A model generated the notes under the pieces. The model was given only the letters and a program-made list of their open reading frames with translations, was not told the origin of the DNA and made no database searches. The translations under genes were made by a program, and so were the position numbers. A stretch of 64,000 nucleotides of DNA. Origin: Thozetella sp. PMI_491 (lineage: Eukaryota; Ascomycota; Sordariomycetes; Chaetosphaeriales; Chaetosphaeriaceae). This document shows, piece after piece, positions 31,401 through 43,964 of this stretch (within the stretch, counting starts at the first letter, position 1; each line of letters begins with the position of its first letter). The stretch is from assembly GCA_021432635.1 (NCBI GenBank), contig MU270019.1, forward strand, positions 1,485,672-1,549,671, read 5' to 3'.

Positions 31401-32550
31401 ATATCTGGTTTACCGTCGGAAGTGGTGGGTCAAGATCGAGCAGTGCATGCTCGAGCGCAATGTGGAAGATGTGCTGGCCAACGATTTCCTGTGGTCATAT
31501 GCTCACCAGGCTTACCGTCATCTTGCCGACATGAGCACAAGTCTAGGCCAGGACGACATGATCAATGCGCTCAAGTACCAGCTCTCCGCCGGGGAGTACT
31601 TGCTACTGGATGAGAAAGAACTTGAGGCGGAGGTCTGCTTGAGAAATGTGCTGCGAGGCCTTGAGAGCACGAGCTCCGTGGCGGACGAATGGTGCGTGCC
31701 CAGGGCTCAGCTCGCCCTAGGGGAAGCCATGTATTACCAGCACAAGTATGATGAGGCCATCGTTCTCTTCCGAGCCTCTCGAGCGCACTCCTGCGTCGAG
31801 GCGGGTTTGCGCTGGTATATAATAACTACCAACTACATCGTCTCGTGTCTCGAAAGCACTGGGGAGCTCGAATCCCTGGTGACGGAGTTGGAATCCGTGT
31901 CATTGTCCGACTTCGTTAGACTATACCGCAATAAAGAAGTCGAAGGGTGGGAGAGTCGTTATCTCTGGTGGAACTTTTGGCACCGATTATATATGAGGTT
32001 GAAAGATTACGAAGCGGCAGTCACGGTTCGACGCGAGCTAAAGCTGCTATTCGAAAATGAGCCCCCAGTGGTGAACAAGCAAAGCAGATCCAACCTAAAG
32101 CACCTAGCAAAACTTCTCATCAGAGTTGGGTCATTCGATGAAGCATCAGAGGTGGTCTCTACGCTTGTACATCAAATCGAGGCTGCCAGTGAAGGCCTCG
32201 AACCTAGCCCCGAGAGAGATTCCGTGCTCCTTGAAGCCAAGGTCTTGCTGTTACAGGCTTTAAGTGGGCTGCCCGAGCCGGATCAGGGAGAAAATGCCGC
32301 TGAGGTGCTCCAGTCATGCCTCCAGATTCTGGTGCGAAGAGAAACAGTAGAAGGAAAGATACGGACCTCTTCGGCGGACGTCTGGACCTGCCTGCAGTGT
32401 TCGCAGTCCATTCACGGGTCCGACCATCTCATTACGCAGAAAATGCGGCAAATTTACGAGCGCTCCGCTGACACGGACGGTGATGATATGTCGGATTCGC
32501 TAGAAAGTGTATACTCGGACTCTTCCGATTGTATCGAAGAGGAAGGATAG
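28450..32550 (+). CDS. NACHT-type NLR (STAND) protein with TPR-like C-terminus
   Basis: This gene of 1336 residues has two exons, 28450-28867 and 28958-32550, with a 90-nt GTACGT...TTAG intron. Residues 1-140 form a helical domain (start MEIVGVIAAVPELVKLCKT) like the N-terminal domains of fungal STAND proteins. A NACHT module follows. Its Walker A is GPKGCGKS at about 207-214, its Walker B IIIDGIDE at about 303-310, a sensor-like LTGREP lies downstream, and a winged-helix-like AVRTILAFIVGALEPLSLDDL with LSHASVEEFLL closes the module. The last 700 residues are alpha-helical with TPR-like pairs (QLALGEAMYYQHKYDEAIVL) and an acidic end. I see no WD40 or ankyrin repeats. Such proteins act in fungal non-self recognition and programmed cell death, but this one's partner is unknown. 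Confidence 0.9.
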
Positions 32551-34254
32551 TCACGGTTTGTTTACTTAAAACCTCTTGCAACTCGACGAGCTAGTGGATG
32601 CGAAAAGACGACCAAGCAGCTGGCCAGAAGACACCGGTGAAGGTTCCGAGAGCAAACTATGCGAGGTGATGCAAGGTTCGTATTCTTAGTGACGGAGCCG
32701 AGATTTGGATCATGAATTAGCATGTACAAGCATTAGCTTGTTTTTCATCCCCTTCCCAGGTCGGTGTGCTCCAATGAATGGTGTGCTAGGGAAAATATTT
32801 CCTAAATGGGGTGAGAATGGAGGCGGGTGTAGTAAAGAAAAGGAAGAAGGAATGGGATGGGATGTCCTGGGTATGTATAGATAGCCAAGAGACACAACTG
32901 CTCAGCACCCACATATTGTAAGGGCAGAGCAGAAGGGTCCAGGTAGCAATCAACACAATTGAACGTCATTTCGCATCCGGTTGCAGTTAAATGTCAGGGA
33001 GAGCCGGCGAAAACGGCGATCATGACTCAGGCGACATCCGCACGGCCTCCTGTCGCCCTGGCCAGCTATGCACACTTTTCCGCCGGCCGGGATTTGGACA
33101 GGTCTAGACCGTGTTGCAGGTCAATGATACAGCGAATATATCCTCTGGTAGCCAGTAGCTGGGCTCATATCACTGACGCTGGGATATTGTACGCCTATGG
33201 TGTATTTCACATTTTTTATTACCTGTGGACGTTTTCAGATCCCGTCTACATTCCCCGAGCCAAGCCTAGAGAATGTCTTGCCACCTCAAGCAGTCATCAG
33301 AACCGAGCCGGCCACAGAACATACTGCGTCTGCATCGCCTTCGCTTCTAGGATTTAGGTGATGAGAAGGATTCCGAAATACACAGGGTCGATGGCCTGTC
33401 TTCATGGCCGTATCGCGCGACACAGCACATGCATGCGAGGAATGCAACCGCCTCGCTTCGCCTCGGATGACTTTGCTGCCCGGGCACGCTTAGCAGCGGC
33501 CGTCCCCCCGCGAGCGCCCACTAAAAAGCTCTGTCCCCGGTCGATCCTCGGTCACACCCATGGATAGGGACGTGGGAGGTGGGCTGGCCAAGCTGCTCGA
33601 GGGCCTTGAAAGGAACGTAGCGAGGAAGGAGTATCGTGGACTGTTATTTGTTACAACCCGGCCTTACCCGCGCCCTTCCCATGCACCCATGACCGCGCAG
33701 TAGCCAGATCACTCGCCAGTGGCGAGACAGGCTGCAGCCTGTCAGAGGGCCTGCGGATGGTGCACGGCTTGGCCAGGGTTGCGTGTGACGGACGGAGAGC
33801 CGCAACAGGCGTGGCTGCGGCCCGTCGTTCGGCGCGCAAGGGGTCTGGCAGCGAGATGCCAGTGGCCCACGGCGACGGCGCCCACTCCCCGGGCCTGCTC
33901 CTTGCAACGGTGCCACGCCCCAATGGGAAGCTGCCGAGCGCCTGGGCCCGCGGTTGCCCGTGGTTGCCAGTAGTTGTGACTAAAAATTTGAAAATTTTAG
34001 GGTTTAGGTCAGCCGGGAATTGTGGATCGAGGACAGTTGCTCGGTGTAAATGGCGATGGCATCAGATTGCGTGATTCGGCTGGTCCGCACAGCGACCAAA
34101 GGGCCGGGTACGATGTGGGCTTGGCAAGCTCGTTATAAGACACCATGAGAGACAAAACAGCCCGAGGCGACAGCACTCTCCAAAAAAAGACGGTCGCATC
34201 TAGGTGCGGTTCGGGTCTTGTCATTGCTCTGCAAAGGACATCTCGAAACGAAAT
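32551..34254. other. 1.7-kb intergenic region
   Basis: No gene is seen. The stretch 33650-33970 is strongly GC-rich with frames open on both strands. It ends at a 21-nt AT near-palindrome (CTAAAAATTTGAAAATTTTAG) at about 33981-34001, followed by GGTTTAGG. The right end is the promoter and leader region of the permease gene. Confidence 0.4.
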
Positions 34255-36016
34255 ATGTCGAACTTCAAGAACTTCGCCCCTCGGGTGACGGAGGAGACGC
34301 CCGTCTCGGGCATCGTCGTCCCGGGTGGCAAGGATGCGGAAGGCCATCATGGCTCCGACTCGGATGATGTCGGTACGTAAAGCGAGGCCTCATTTTTTGT
34401 TATTCTCCGTTCCCTGGGTATCGTGAGTGCTAACTTGGATATGTGTGGGGACATAGGCCGCATCCATGAGGCACGCGAAGGGAAGCGCCAGATCGGCGTC
34501 TTCAGCGCCGTGTTCCTCATTGGCAACCGCATCATCGGCACGGGCATCTTCGCGACGCCCAGCGCCATCCTCCAGCTGTCCGGCAGCGTCGGTCTCTCGC
34601 TCTTCATGTGGGTCATCGGCATGATCATTGCGCTCGCTGGCACAGCCGTCTACCTCGAGTTCGGCACCGCCATCCCCAAGAACGGTGGCGAGAAGAACTA
34701 CCTGGAGTATGTCTTCCGGAAGCCACGCTTTCTCGCCACCGGCCTGTACGCCGGCTACGTCGTGCTGCTGGGCTGGGCCAGCGGCAACTCGGTCGTCTTC
34801 GGCGCCTACATCCTGCACGCCGCCAACGTCGAGGTCGACCGGTGGAACCAGCGCGGCGTGGGGCTCGCCTGCATCACAGTGGCCTTCCTGATCCACGGCA
34901 CCGCGCTCAAGTGGGGAATCCGCCTGCAGAACTTCCTCGGCATCGTCAAGCTCCTCATCGTCCTGATCATCGTCGTCAGCGGCTGGGTCGCGCTGTCGGG
35001 CCGCCTGCAGATCGACGAAAAGCCGTCCAACTTTGTCAACCCCTTCGAGGGCACTAACGGCACCGCCTATGGTGTCGTCACGGCCTTATACAACGTCATC
35101 TGGAGCTATATCGGCTACAGCAACGCCAACTACGCCCTCAGCGAGACCAAGAACCCCGTCCGCACCCTCAAGATCGCTGCGCCCCTGGCCATTGGCGTAA
35201 TTTCTATTCTGTACATGTTCGTCAACATTGCCTATTTCGCTGCTGTGCCGAAAGAGGACATTCTGGCTGCCCGGGAGCTCGTCGCTGCGACTCTCTTCCG
35301 CAACGTCTTCGGTGGCACCGCCGAGCGCGCCTTGTCCGTCTTTGTGGCTCTCTCGGCCTTCGGCAACGTCCTCAGTGTCATCTTCTCGCAGGGCCGTCTG
35401 GTCCAGGAGCTCGGCCGTGAGGGTATCCTGCCTTTCTCCAGCATCTGGGGGAGCAACAAGCCTTTCAATGCGCCCCTGGCTGGTTTGTTTGAGCACTGGC
35501 TCGTGTCCGTCATCGTCATGCTAGCGCCTCCACCGGGGGATGCTTACAACTTCCTTCTCAAGTAAGACACATTATCCTTTCTTTCCTCCTCTCTTTCGTC
35601 AATTGTGACTAACAAAATCATGTAGCCTAATCTCTTACCCCTTGGCGATTGTCAATGTCTTTGTCGCCGGTGGCTTAGTTCATCTTTACCTAAACCGCCA
35701 AAAGTGGAACTGGAATCCCCCGATAAGCGCCAGCCTCCCTGTCGTCGTGTTCTTTCTCTTGAGCAACATCTACCTTGTCATTGCACCCTTTATACCGCCC
35801 TCGGACGGCCAAAACGTCTATGAGAGTCTCCCGTACTGGTTGCACTGCGTTGTGGGTATCGGGATCATCGCCGCTGGCGGTATCTACTGGCTCTTCTGGG
35901 CAGTCATTCTACCCAAGCTGGGCAATTACGAGCTTGTGCGTGAGGTGGTCATTGATGAGATCGATGGATGGGAGAGAAACCGCTTTGTGCGCCGGCCCCG
36001 TGCCTCTTCTGAGTAG
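34255..36016 (+). CDS. APC-family amino-acid permease, Mup1/LAT-like
   Basis: This gene of 537 residues has three exons: 34255-34372, 34457-35561 and 35626-36016. A soluble acidic N-terminus precedes about 12 membrane helices. The first helix has the APC substrate-binding break in GNRIIGTGIFATPSAILQ. Helix 6 has the matching region TALYNVIWSYIGYSNANYALSE, and conserved ETKNPVRTLKIAAP follows. Fungal relatives are the yeast high-affinity methionine permease Mup1 and related transporters of the plasma membrane. Uptake of methionine or another neutral amino acid is likely but not proved by sequence. Both introns have standard borders and keep phase. The C-terminal tail is cytosolic and basic. 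Confidence 0.9.
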
Positions 36017-36298
36017 ATGCATTGTTTGGGAAGTCCAAGTGTATTGCATGTTGAGACTAGCTATTTCTGCTGCTTAGATGATACCCTGATACGTCTCCTA
36101 GTGCGCACAATATCCAGTCTGTTACAAGTGGAGAAATACTATTCGTTCTGAATCATCTGGGCCAATACTTTCTTTTGCGATCAAGTTATCGAAGGTTAAA
36201 AGCGCTCCTGTTGTAGGAATTCCTTGAACTCCTCGTAAGATCGAAGTGTTGTTGCTCCGGTACGAACAAATGCTCCCTCTACGGTTGCCGCCTATCCA

Positions 36299-39007
36299 TT
36301 AGACTCTCTCTATCTCCCGGGCTGCAGGGCTGTGTCTCTCAACCGTCGATACATCCGCGACAACCGCCGAGGTTGTACCCTTCTCACGCAGACGGGCTGC
36401 AACCTCCTCATCGTAGCTCCGAGGCGGCCTGACGTCCTTCCAAAGCAAATATCGGCGTACAAAGTAAGGGAGATATGTTTGCGCCTGATAAATGATGAAT
36501 CTCCTCTTTGGTTGGTCGAAAATTAGGTCGAGGTCCTCGAGCCTCAACCTTCTCGTCTCTTCCACTAGGAAGTAGATGAGGACAAACGCTACCATGTTCA
36601 ATCCCGAGAATAGCCCGACTGCCCCGGATGCATGAAGTTTACTGTCCATCAATGGGTAAAGAATGGTAAGCAAGCCGGCGAAAAATAGGTTGACGGCGAT
36701 AGCAACGGATGCGCCCTGGCAACCGGTCAGCGTTCTCTCACGGACTCTTACGACCATTATATTACGTACGGCCTCACGATGGGACAATGGAAAGCTCTCT
36801 GATGCAAGCGTAAATGGTATAGGCCCTTAATGAGGGGGTTATTACCAGTTTCTCTGGAGAATTCTGGGGAAGCTTACCAAGCCCTGGGGAGTAGGCGGCG
36901 GCGAAGACTGCACATCCTTTAGCCTAGCTCTCATTCAAATTCACGGATCAACCAGGAATAAACTTACGCATTATAAACGCAATAAATGGTTCAATATGTG
37001 CTGGCTGGTGGCCGGGCGTAGGTTCGTTTGGCACCAGCACAAGGGCAGCGATCAACAGGAAGAGGCTCATCAAAGGAAGCGTGAACAGGAGCCAGCGGCG
37101 ACGACCTATCACGTCTATAGACCTCATGGCGAATAATCCACAGCCAAAATTGATGGCCCCGAAACCGAAACTGTAGAGCATAGCGCTCTTCACGGTGTCA
37201 CCCCATGGCACGGAGCTGCCGGTGTTGATACCGCTGAATAGCGTATCTATCCGGCGGTTAGCCCTGAAAATGGCGAGATAGGATTATACATACTAGAGTA
37301 GAATGCAAGCACATTTACTGCCGTGACGTCTCGAGTTAGCGCGCAGAACACATGCCAAATCCGAAAGGGGGGACTATTTACTTCCGCAAAGTTGCTGGGC
37401 CAAGTTGACAACACCACTGCTCCAGATGGCGCCCCTAGTTCTAGGCCACGTGAACAAGGTTCGATACTGGGAAAAAGACAAGTAAAACCCCTGTGCGATC
37501 TGCGTTGCATAAGTGAGACCTGGCCGCTCTGCTGCAGGATCGATGTCTTGGTGAGCGCGGCTCCCGTTGTGGAGGTTGGACCACCGCATCAAAATGAGGT
37601 CGCGCAATGCCAGGAGCTACTCTGGTCAGCCACCATTTCTTCGGGAACCCGGAAAGCCTCATATACTTCGGCATACCTTGTTGCCTCTGACCTGGATGGT
37701 TATCTTGTAGGCTCGGTCTGGGTCATAATTGGGAGTGCCCTGGCGCATGTAGAATCTGGGGCTCTCGTAACAGAACGCAACTGAGATGAGGAGGCAGAGG
37801 GCTGGAGCGAGTGGTGCCCCGAGAATCAGGCGGAGGTACGTAGTCGGTGTCCCTTGGTTCAAGTAGTCGAGAACAGGTTGGTCTGGATTCTTTATCGCAA
37901 ACACATCCGAGGCGCCTGCGATGACCAGGTTTGCCGCAGCCCCGGCCATGATTCCGAATGCAACCCTATTACCAACAAAGATTAGTCCCCTTGTCACAAA
38001 ATAGAGTCAATTTTCAGCCTAGTATTACCAGATTTGCCAGGCAAGTATGATTGACCCTCTCCAGAATCCAGAGGCGGTCTCAGATGCCTTGAGGCTTACT
38101 GTCAGTGGCGGCGGCCCGCGATGGAGCGGCCTTAAGCAGGCATTGATGGGGTTTGAGGGAACTCACAAGGATAGGCGCGCTGACTGCCTTCATTCCCATC
38201 GCAATGCCGCTTATAACTCGCACGCCTAGGAGTTCCTTCCAATTGTTGGCGAAGGCGGACCCGATCGAGCTCGCAATCATCAGGAGTGCGGCAACCCCGA
38301 GGGCGCCGCGACGCCCTACCCAGTAGTTGATAGGCAGCGACAGCGGCGCGCCGACCAGCGCAGAGATAAAATAAGGTATGGCGTTCATGCCTCCTAGCTG
38401 CCAATCGTGGGCCTTGTTGTCGTATGGTACTTGCAACCTGGGGTCGCTGGCGGTATTGTTTGCGTACGCGCTGGTCGGCGGAACGCCCAGCTGCTCGGCG
38501 AAGATGCTACTGGCGTTCAGGGAAGACTGGAAATGGCCTTGCAGAAACGCGGCCAAAGAAACAGTCAAGATGATGGGCAGCGTGCCGCGCTGAGAGAACA
38601 GGGTGTCTCGCTCCCGAATCAAGGCTGTCCAGTCCTCGCGAGCGAGCTGGATAGGCGGGCGGAAGTTTGGATCCTTTTGAACTCGTCGGGCGATCATGTA
38701 ATACCTTGTCTGTTGCCTGGCGACCTCTAATGCCGTTTCCATCTCTGCGGCAGTGACGTCCGACAGTTGCTGTCGGAACTCGTTCATGTCTTCTCTAAGC
38801 TCTCTTTCCGATACATGCTCTTGCGGCGACAGTTAGCGGACCAATGACGGTATCCCGAAACAATGATAGCAAGGTAAGGTACGCAAGCATACCTAACGGA
38901 TTTCCGAGAGCATCTCGGTCATGAATCTGGTCTCTTCTCCACTGTTCCCATCGACGCTTCATCCAGCCGGCTCTCTCAGCCTGAGGGTCACGATTTTCAG
39001 GCTCCAT
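36299..39007 (-). CDS. MFS sugar-transporter-family protein
   Basis: This protein of 718 residues is reconstructed from ten exons: 38893-39007, 38167-38819, 38029-38087, 37677-37965, 37382-37616, 37294-37317, 36968-37246, 36878-36907, 36770-36825 and 36299-36715. All junctions keep phase and use GT-AG. The long N-terminus before helix 1 (LPIILTVSLAAFLQGHFQSS) is typical of a fungal sugar-porter subgroup. Motifs include NYWVGRRGALG (helix 2-3 loop), CYESPRFYMRQG, VVNLAQQLCGINVLAFYSN (helix 7, QQLxG) and VDVIGRRR-like DVIGRRRWLLF. After helix 12 comes the VEETRRLRLEDLDLIF signature. Two micro-exons of 24 and 30 nt occur. The acceptor of intron 7 is ambiguous by nine bases. The sugar is unknown. 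Confidence 0.82.
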
Positions 39008-40450
39008 GACAAATACAATTTCTGCTAGAGAAGCAACAGTCCACGAATAGGAACGGGCAACGGATCTATTCTTTTTTTATCTTGTATGAATCTTAGAGTC
39101 ACGGGTATTTCGTCAGAGCAAGACTACCGTCATGTTTGCGACGAAGAGAAGAAATGAAACGACGCAAAGTCAAGACCTGCCAAACTATTCAAGTAAATCA
39201 GGTGGCTGCTGCGGGCTGCTGCTGTGTAAAACCCAGGCTCGGCCAAGACGCCCCATTGGATATACAAAGTGCGAAAGGCACTGACAAGGCAGATTCCTAC
39301 TGCTGTTGGACAAGGCCTAAGCTCCGAGACCAAGAAACTCGGCCGAGCTCTCTTGCATGGGAGACCGCTGTCCCAGTGGTTCAACGGCGGCAGCCTCGTC
39401 ACCCAGGGCATAAACATGTATACACCACGGGTGATCGCGTATACGGGTGGTGAGGCAGAAAGATGCATATTCCTTCGCTAGCCTCTAGCCTATGAGCCGG
39501 GAAGGATCAGCGGTGGTGGCTGCTGCTTATTCGTCACAGCAGGCCGGGGAGGGTAGCCCTAGGCCTATTGCGAACGCCACCCTCCGCCAAAGTTCAAGAA
39601 AGCGAGCCGGAAGAGTGGCTGGAGACGGGACGGGTGGTTTCACCACACCGCTGGCCTACTGCCCACCCCGGCTGCAGGAGCTCATCCCGGGGCTGCTCCC
39701 GGCCATGGATACCTACCTCAGGGCCAATCGTTGGTGGTGCCCGCCCTACAAACTGCTCCTATATAGTCATGCCGCAGGACAATTGAGGGGTTCCCAAAGA
39801 TTGCGCAGGTATGCTTGGGGCTTCGCCTCTGCGATGACGCTGGAAGCGAGAGACAGTGCCCCAACGCCCCGACCCTGGGCTGAAGGTCTGGATCGTGCGC
39901 TTTGAGTCAAAGGGCTACCGCCCCCTCGGGGCTCTCGAAGTGCATCATTTGTGTCACGAGGTCGCAACGGACTCGCTAGCAGTTCGCGCGTGATGAGAGC
40001 ACAGCTCGGAGGACCGCCACCACCAAGCAAGCCTAGGTTGAAGCCGTGCGCTCCTTTCATCTCCTTGCCGTGCACACCGAACATTGGTTCCCGCCCGGTT
40101 ACCTCAGAGGCGTCGCGGAGCACTTAGACTAGCCATTGAAAGCTCTGCGCGACCGCCTCGAGCTGCGTAGGACTTGAGTAGCGGCAGATCTTCAGCCCGA
40201 CCAGGGTCAGCTTCCAACCCTCTCTATCTCACCGATCTCTCGTCTCCATGCCCCCGCTTTCCCGCACGATTTCATCACCCCTTGACGTTCGGCCGGTGCC
40301 TTCCGTGTGTCTGGGATCCACCACCGATTACACCACCGGCGCGAGCAGCACTGAGACGCCCGGGTTTCCGAATGTGACCACGAACAGTCGGGCCTAGCCC
40401 TACTGAAACAAGAATCCGCCGAGCATCTCTCCGAGTGCCTCTACAACGAT
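39008..40450. other. intergenic
   Basis: About 1.4 kb. Frames at 39136-39453, 39492-39905 (plus) and 39767-40123 (minus) show no domain. The right end is the leader of the ankyrin gene. Confidence 0.4.
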
Positions 40451-42973
40451 ATGGAACCACTTAGCATACTGAGCGCCATCTCGGAGGCGGCCGCCGTCGC
40501 CGGGTACGCATTCCGAACGGCAAAGGCCCTCCAGGACGCATTTCAGGGCGTCAAGGACGTGAGGGTCAACGTTCGACACGCCGCAAACCTCCTCGGCTTG
40601 ATCTCAACAAGTCTTGAGAGGCTCAAAGATGAGCTGCAGCGGCGATCGGGCCAGTTCCCCTGGGAGAGCAGGCACCACAAAGCCATCCTGGCTGTCCTGA
40701 AGAACTGTTGCGATGATCTCGACCGTCTCCAGGCACAGTTGACGAAGATCCCAGCGAGTGAGAGGAGCCGAAGAGGAGGCGCAATCGAATTTGTGCGGAA
40801 CATCCCACTGGCCCTGCAACAATACATTCGAGAGGACAGGAAGATCTTCCAGAGATTACAGGAAGCTCTCAGCGTCCTCCAATGGAGCATCGTCACAGTA
40901 TCCGCGTAAGTTTCCCTGCCACCCACCCGGGTCAAGTTAGATATCGTTCCATCAATGCTGACGCCGTACGACAGCCCGATCACTTGGGATGCCCCTCAGC
41001 AGCACCAGCAGACGCTTGAGGAAGTCCGACGCCTCGGCAAAGCTCTCAGCACATATGCCACGGACAATCCCCTGCCGCGTCGTTTCTTGCTTGGGAACCA
41101 AAACGACTCCGTCAGCGACATCCTTCTACTAGATGGCATAGACGCAGACCAAGGCCAACAGGAAAGTGAGCAAGATAAGAGGAGTCAGGACGACATCAAG
41201 GTATGGGTGAACAGCGCATTCGACGTCACGGATGAAGTTGCGACGAACAGATTAAGCCGGAACGCTGCTCCCCTGAGGCTTGTGCAGCTCGCAAGAAGGG
41301 GTAGCGTTGAGGAGCCGGGCATGTCGCGAGATTCTCTGGCTACGCCAACACTCGAGCAGCTCAGGTTACGCGAAGGACTGGCTAGAGCAAAAGTCTCCCA
41401 GTTAACAGACCTGTCCCTTTACTACCATGCGACCATCTACCAGCGAAAGAGGATTCGATTCCGGGAAGAGCTCGAGAGAGCCTGCGACGTTCCGTTTCAC
41501 CTCATGGACCGGGTTGATATGGAATTGCAGCTCAGTGACCTCCTTCTCCGCTGTGATGCTTTGGACTACACCCATGAAGCACTCGAGATAATGTTGCACC
41601 TCGATAGCGTTCTTGAAGCCGCAGCGCCCGAGTTTGGCGTTGAGCCGAGGCTGGGTGTCCTGTACACGATTGGCAAGACATACCTTCTCCCGGAGATTGA
41701 AGATGCCTCCCTAGCCTTTGAGTCACTACAGAAGGCGATCAATGGTTACCTCGGCCAAGAAATCGTAGATCCGCAAGAGGTCAACGAGGTGTTCGCGACT
41801 TTCGCTCGGGCTGGCCACATGTGCAACATACCGCTCGATGTGGCATCCGCAGAGATTCAACTCCAGTCTAAATTGGGAGACAAGTTCGAGCCGCCCAGAC
41901 AAGAACTTGCGCTTGCATTGCAGTGGTGCAGGGAGCACTACTTCACAGTCGATGGATCCCCGGCCTCCATCATGTTTAACCATCTCAAGGATGAGCAAGA
42001 AAATACGCCTTTCCACGTTGCAGCCCGTGAGTGTGGGCTGAGCCTACAAATTCTCCAGGAACTCCTCTGCCGGAAAGATTCGCTTAGTGAACTCGATGGG
42101 AACGGAGACAGTGCCCTGTTCGTGGCCATTGACGAATCAAATTTTGAAGCTATTCGCATGTTCCTCGACAACGGTGCCGACTTGCACTTCCGGCATCCGA
42201 AGAAGAACCAGACGGTGCTCCATCGACTGCAGATGTGTCGAGACCGCAGCATCATTCAGCTCATTTTCGACAAGCTAAAGACAAGGAGATGGAGCAGCAT
42301 CTCAGACGACAGTAGTATGGCTGGACCGACGGACATGCCACCTACTTCCCCCGGCCCTGACGCTGAGGAGAAACAAACCGGAATCATCAACGTCGATGAC
42401 CAAGACTGGTACGAAAGGACCGCTCTGCTGGAGGCATCCACGCAGGGTAACGTCTTCCTGGTCTCAGAACTTCTCAAAGCCGGTGCCGACCCCAACGTCG
42501 TGGACGTGAGCGACAGATCGCCGCTTCTTGAGGCGTGCTCGGGGTCCATGGGCTCCGATGAACGAAGGAACATTATCAAGTTGCTCGTCAATCATTACGC
42601 AGACACGAAGCATAAGGATTCAGAAGGGAAAGACGCTGCATCCTTACTCAAGAAACGAACAAATTTGAAGAAGTCTGAGATTACAGAATTACTAGCATGT
42701 CAGAGAGACGTAGAAGGCGGTGGCAGGTTCCGGCTTTTTGGCCGCAGCAGCGGAGAGAAGAGCCAGAGGGGGAGCGTAAGCAGTACAACAGCTTCAGAAC
42801 CTATGGACTGTCAGAGAGTTGGCAGTATCCATGGAAGAGCCGAGATTCCCCGTCGGGCCAGTGAGAAGGCGCAGCGGACAGACTCTGCTTCTACAAGAAC
42901 CAGCCGGAGATCCAGCTGGATGCCCAGCACGGTGCGGTCCAGCTTGCCTGGAGCCTTGCTTCCCGTGTCTTGA
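40451..42973 (+). CDS. ankyrin-repeat protein with fungal helical N-terminal domain
   Basis: This gene of 817 residues has two exons, 40451-40905 and 40975-42973. The 69-nt intron has GTAAGT and ACAG borders. The first 150 residues (MEPLSILSAISEAAAVAGYA...) form a helical domain like those at the N-termini of fungal STAND and ankyrin proteins (PigL_N-type group). A helical middle region follows, with TPR-like pairs at about 370-430. Ankyrin repeats span roughly 495-700, for example TPFHVAARECG, DGNGDSALFVAIDESNFEAI and RTALLEASTQGNVFLVSELL. There is no NACHT or Walker A site, so it cannot be a switch ATPase alone. The Ser/Arg-rich end is disordered. An adaptor or effector role alongside NLR proteins is possible but unproved. 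Confidence 0.82.
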
Positions 42974-43964
42974 GTAGTTTTATTATGGAGGCAGCCTAGA
43001 TAGGACGAGAACAGCCCCTGAGGCTGCGTTTATACAAGGCGCGATATACGATATGATGTGGTTACGCAATGGGGTTGAAAAGTGCAAAATACGGGGCGTT
43101 AACCTGGGTATGGGTTCCCATTCTTGGCAGAGTAAATAGTGGTTCTCTTAATCAAGCTTGCGCATCCGCTTTCTAGTTTCCCCCGTGGCCCTTCTACCGA
43201 AAAGTGTCCGACGTGGTCCTAGCATGGGATGTTCCCCTCCGGAGTCCGTACCGCCACCGGCCGAAACGCAACGCTTTCTCGTAATCGGCTCGCTTCAGCT
43301 TCTCTCGAGCCTCTCGGAGAATATTGCACTTTGCACCCAATAGGACCTGCATGCGGAGTCTGCCTATTTCTCCCTGTTGCCGCACTTCCGTCCAAGACAG
43401 GAGGAGGCGCGATTCCCGGCGAGCCCTTCGCCTCGTCTTGCGCGTTAGTGCTGTCTGGAGATTTATGACATCAATAGACATTTCTCGTGAGCTCAGCCAC
43501 GATTCTAAACTTTGAAGCTCCAAGAACAAAACGACGCTACTCGTCCACTCCAGGATAGCGGGAAGAGCCTTTCCTTGTCACGGCACTATGCGCGGCTGAG
43601 ATCGTTCGCCCGCAGCCGGACCGTTTGTGGCCAATGCTCCGGCTATTCCCCCGTCCTCTCTAATTGTAGATAGACTAGTAGGACCCTGTCCCGGCTAAGC
43701 TTTGTTGTATAGCTACTATAGCAGTGATGAAGTATGACGACCCTAGCTCAACCATCTAATTTTGTCGAAGGGCGACGACGGCACCGAAGAGTACGTAGCT
43801 TCCTAGATCCAAGGCCGACGGCGACGCCGCTGGTGGAGACTGGTATCGTGGTCTATAAATCCAGACGAGCTGGATGCTCACGGTTTGGAGTCCATCGCAG
43901 GATTCAGTCTCTCACGACGTATCTCGTTCATCCATCTCTCAGTCTCGTTCAAGTACCGCCCAGC
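42974..43964. other. intergenic
   Basis: About 1 kb. Frames at 43158-43529 on both strands lack domains. The right end holds the promoter of the small secreted protein gene. Confidence 0.4.
43854..43860 (+). promoter_or_regulatory. TATA box of the small secreted protein gene
   Basis: TATAAAT stands 105 bases before the ATG at 43965, followed by a CT-rich leader (about 43908-43955) of the sort found at highly expressed fungal genes. Confidence 0.45.
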
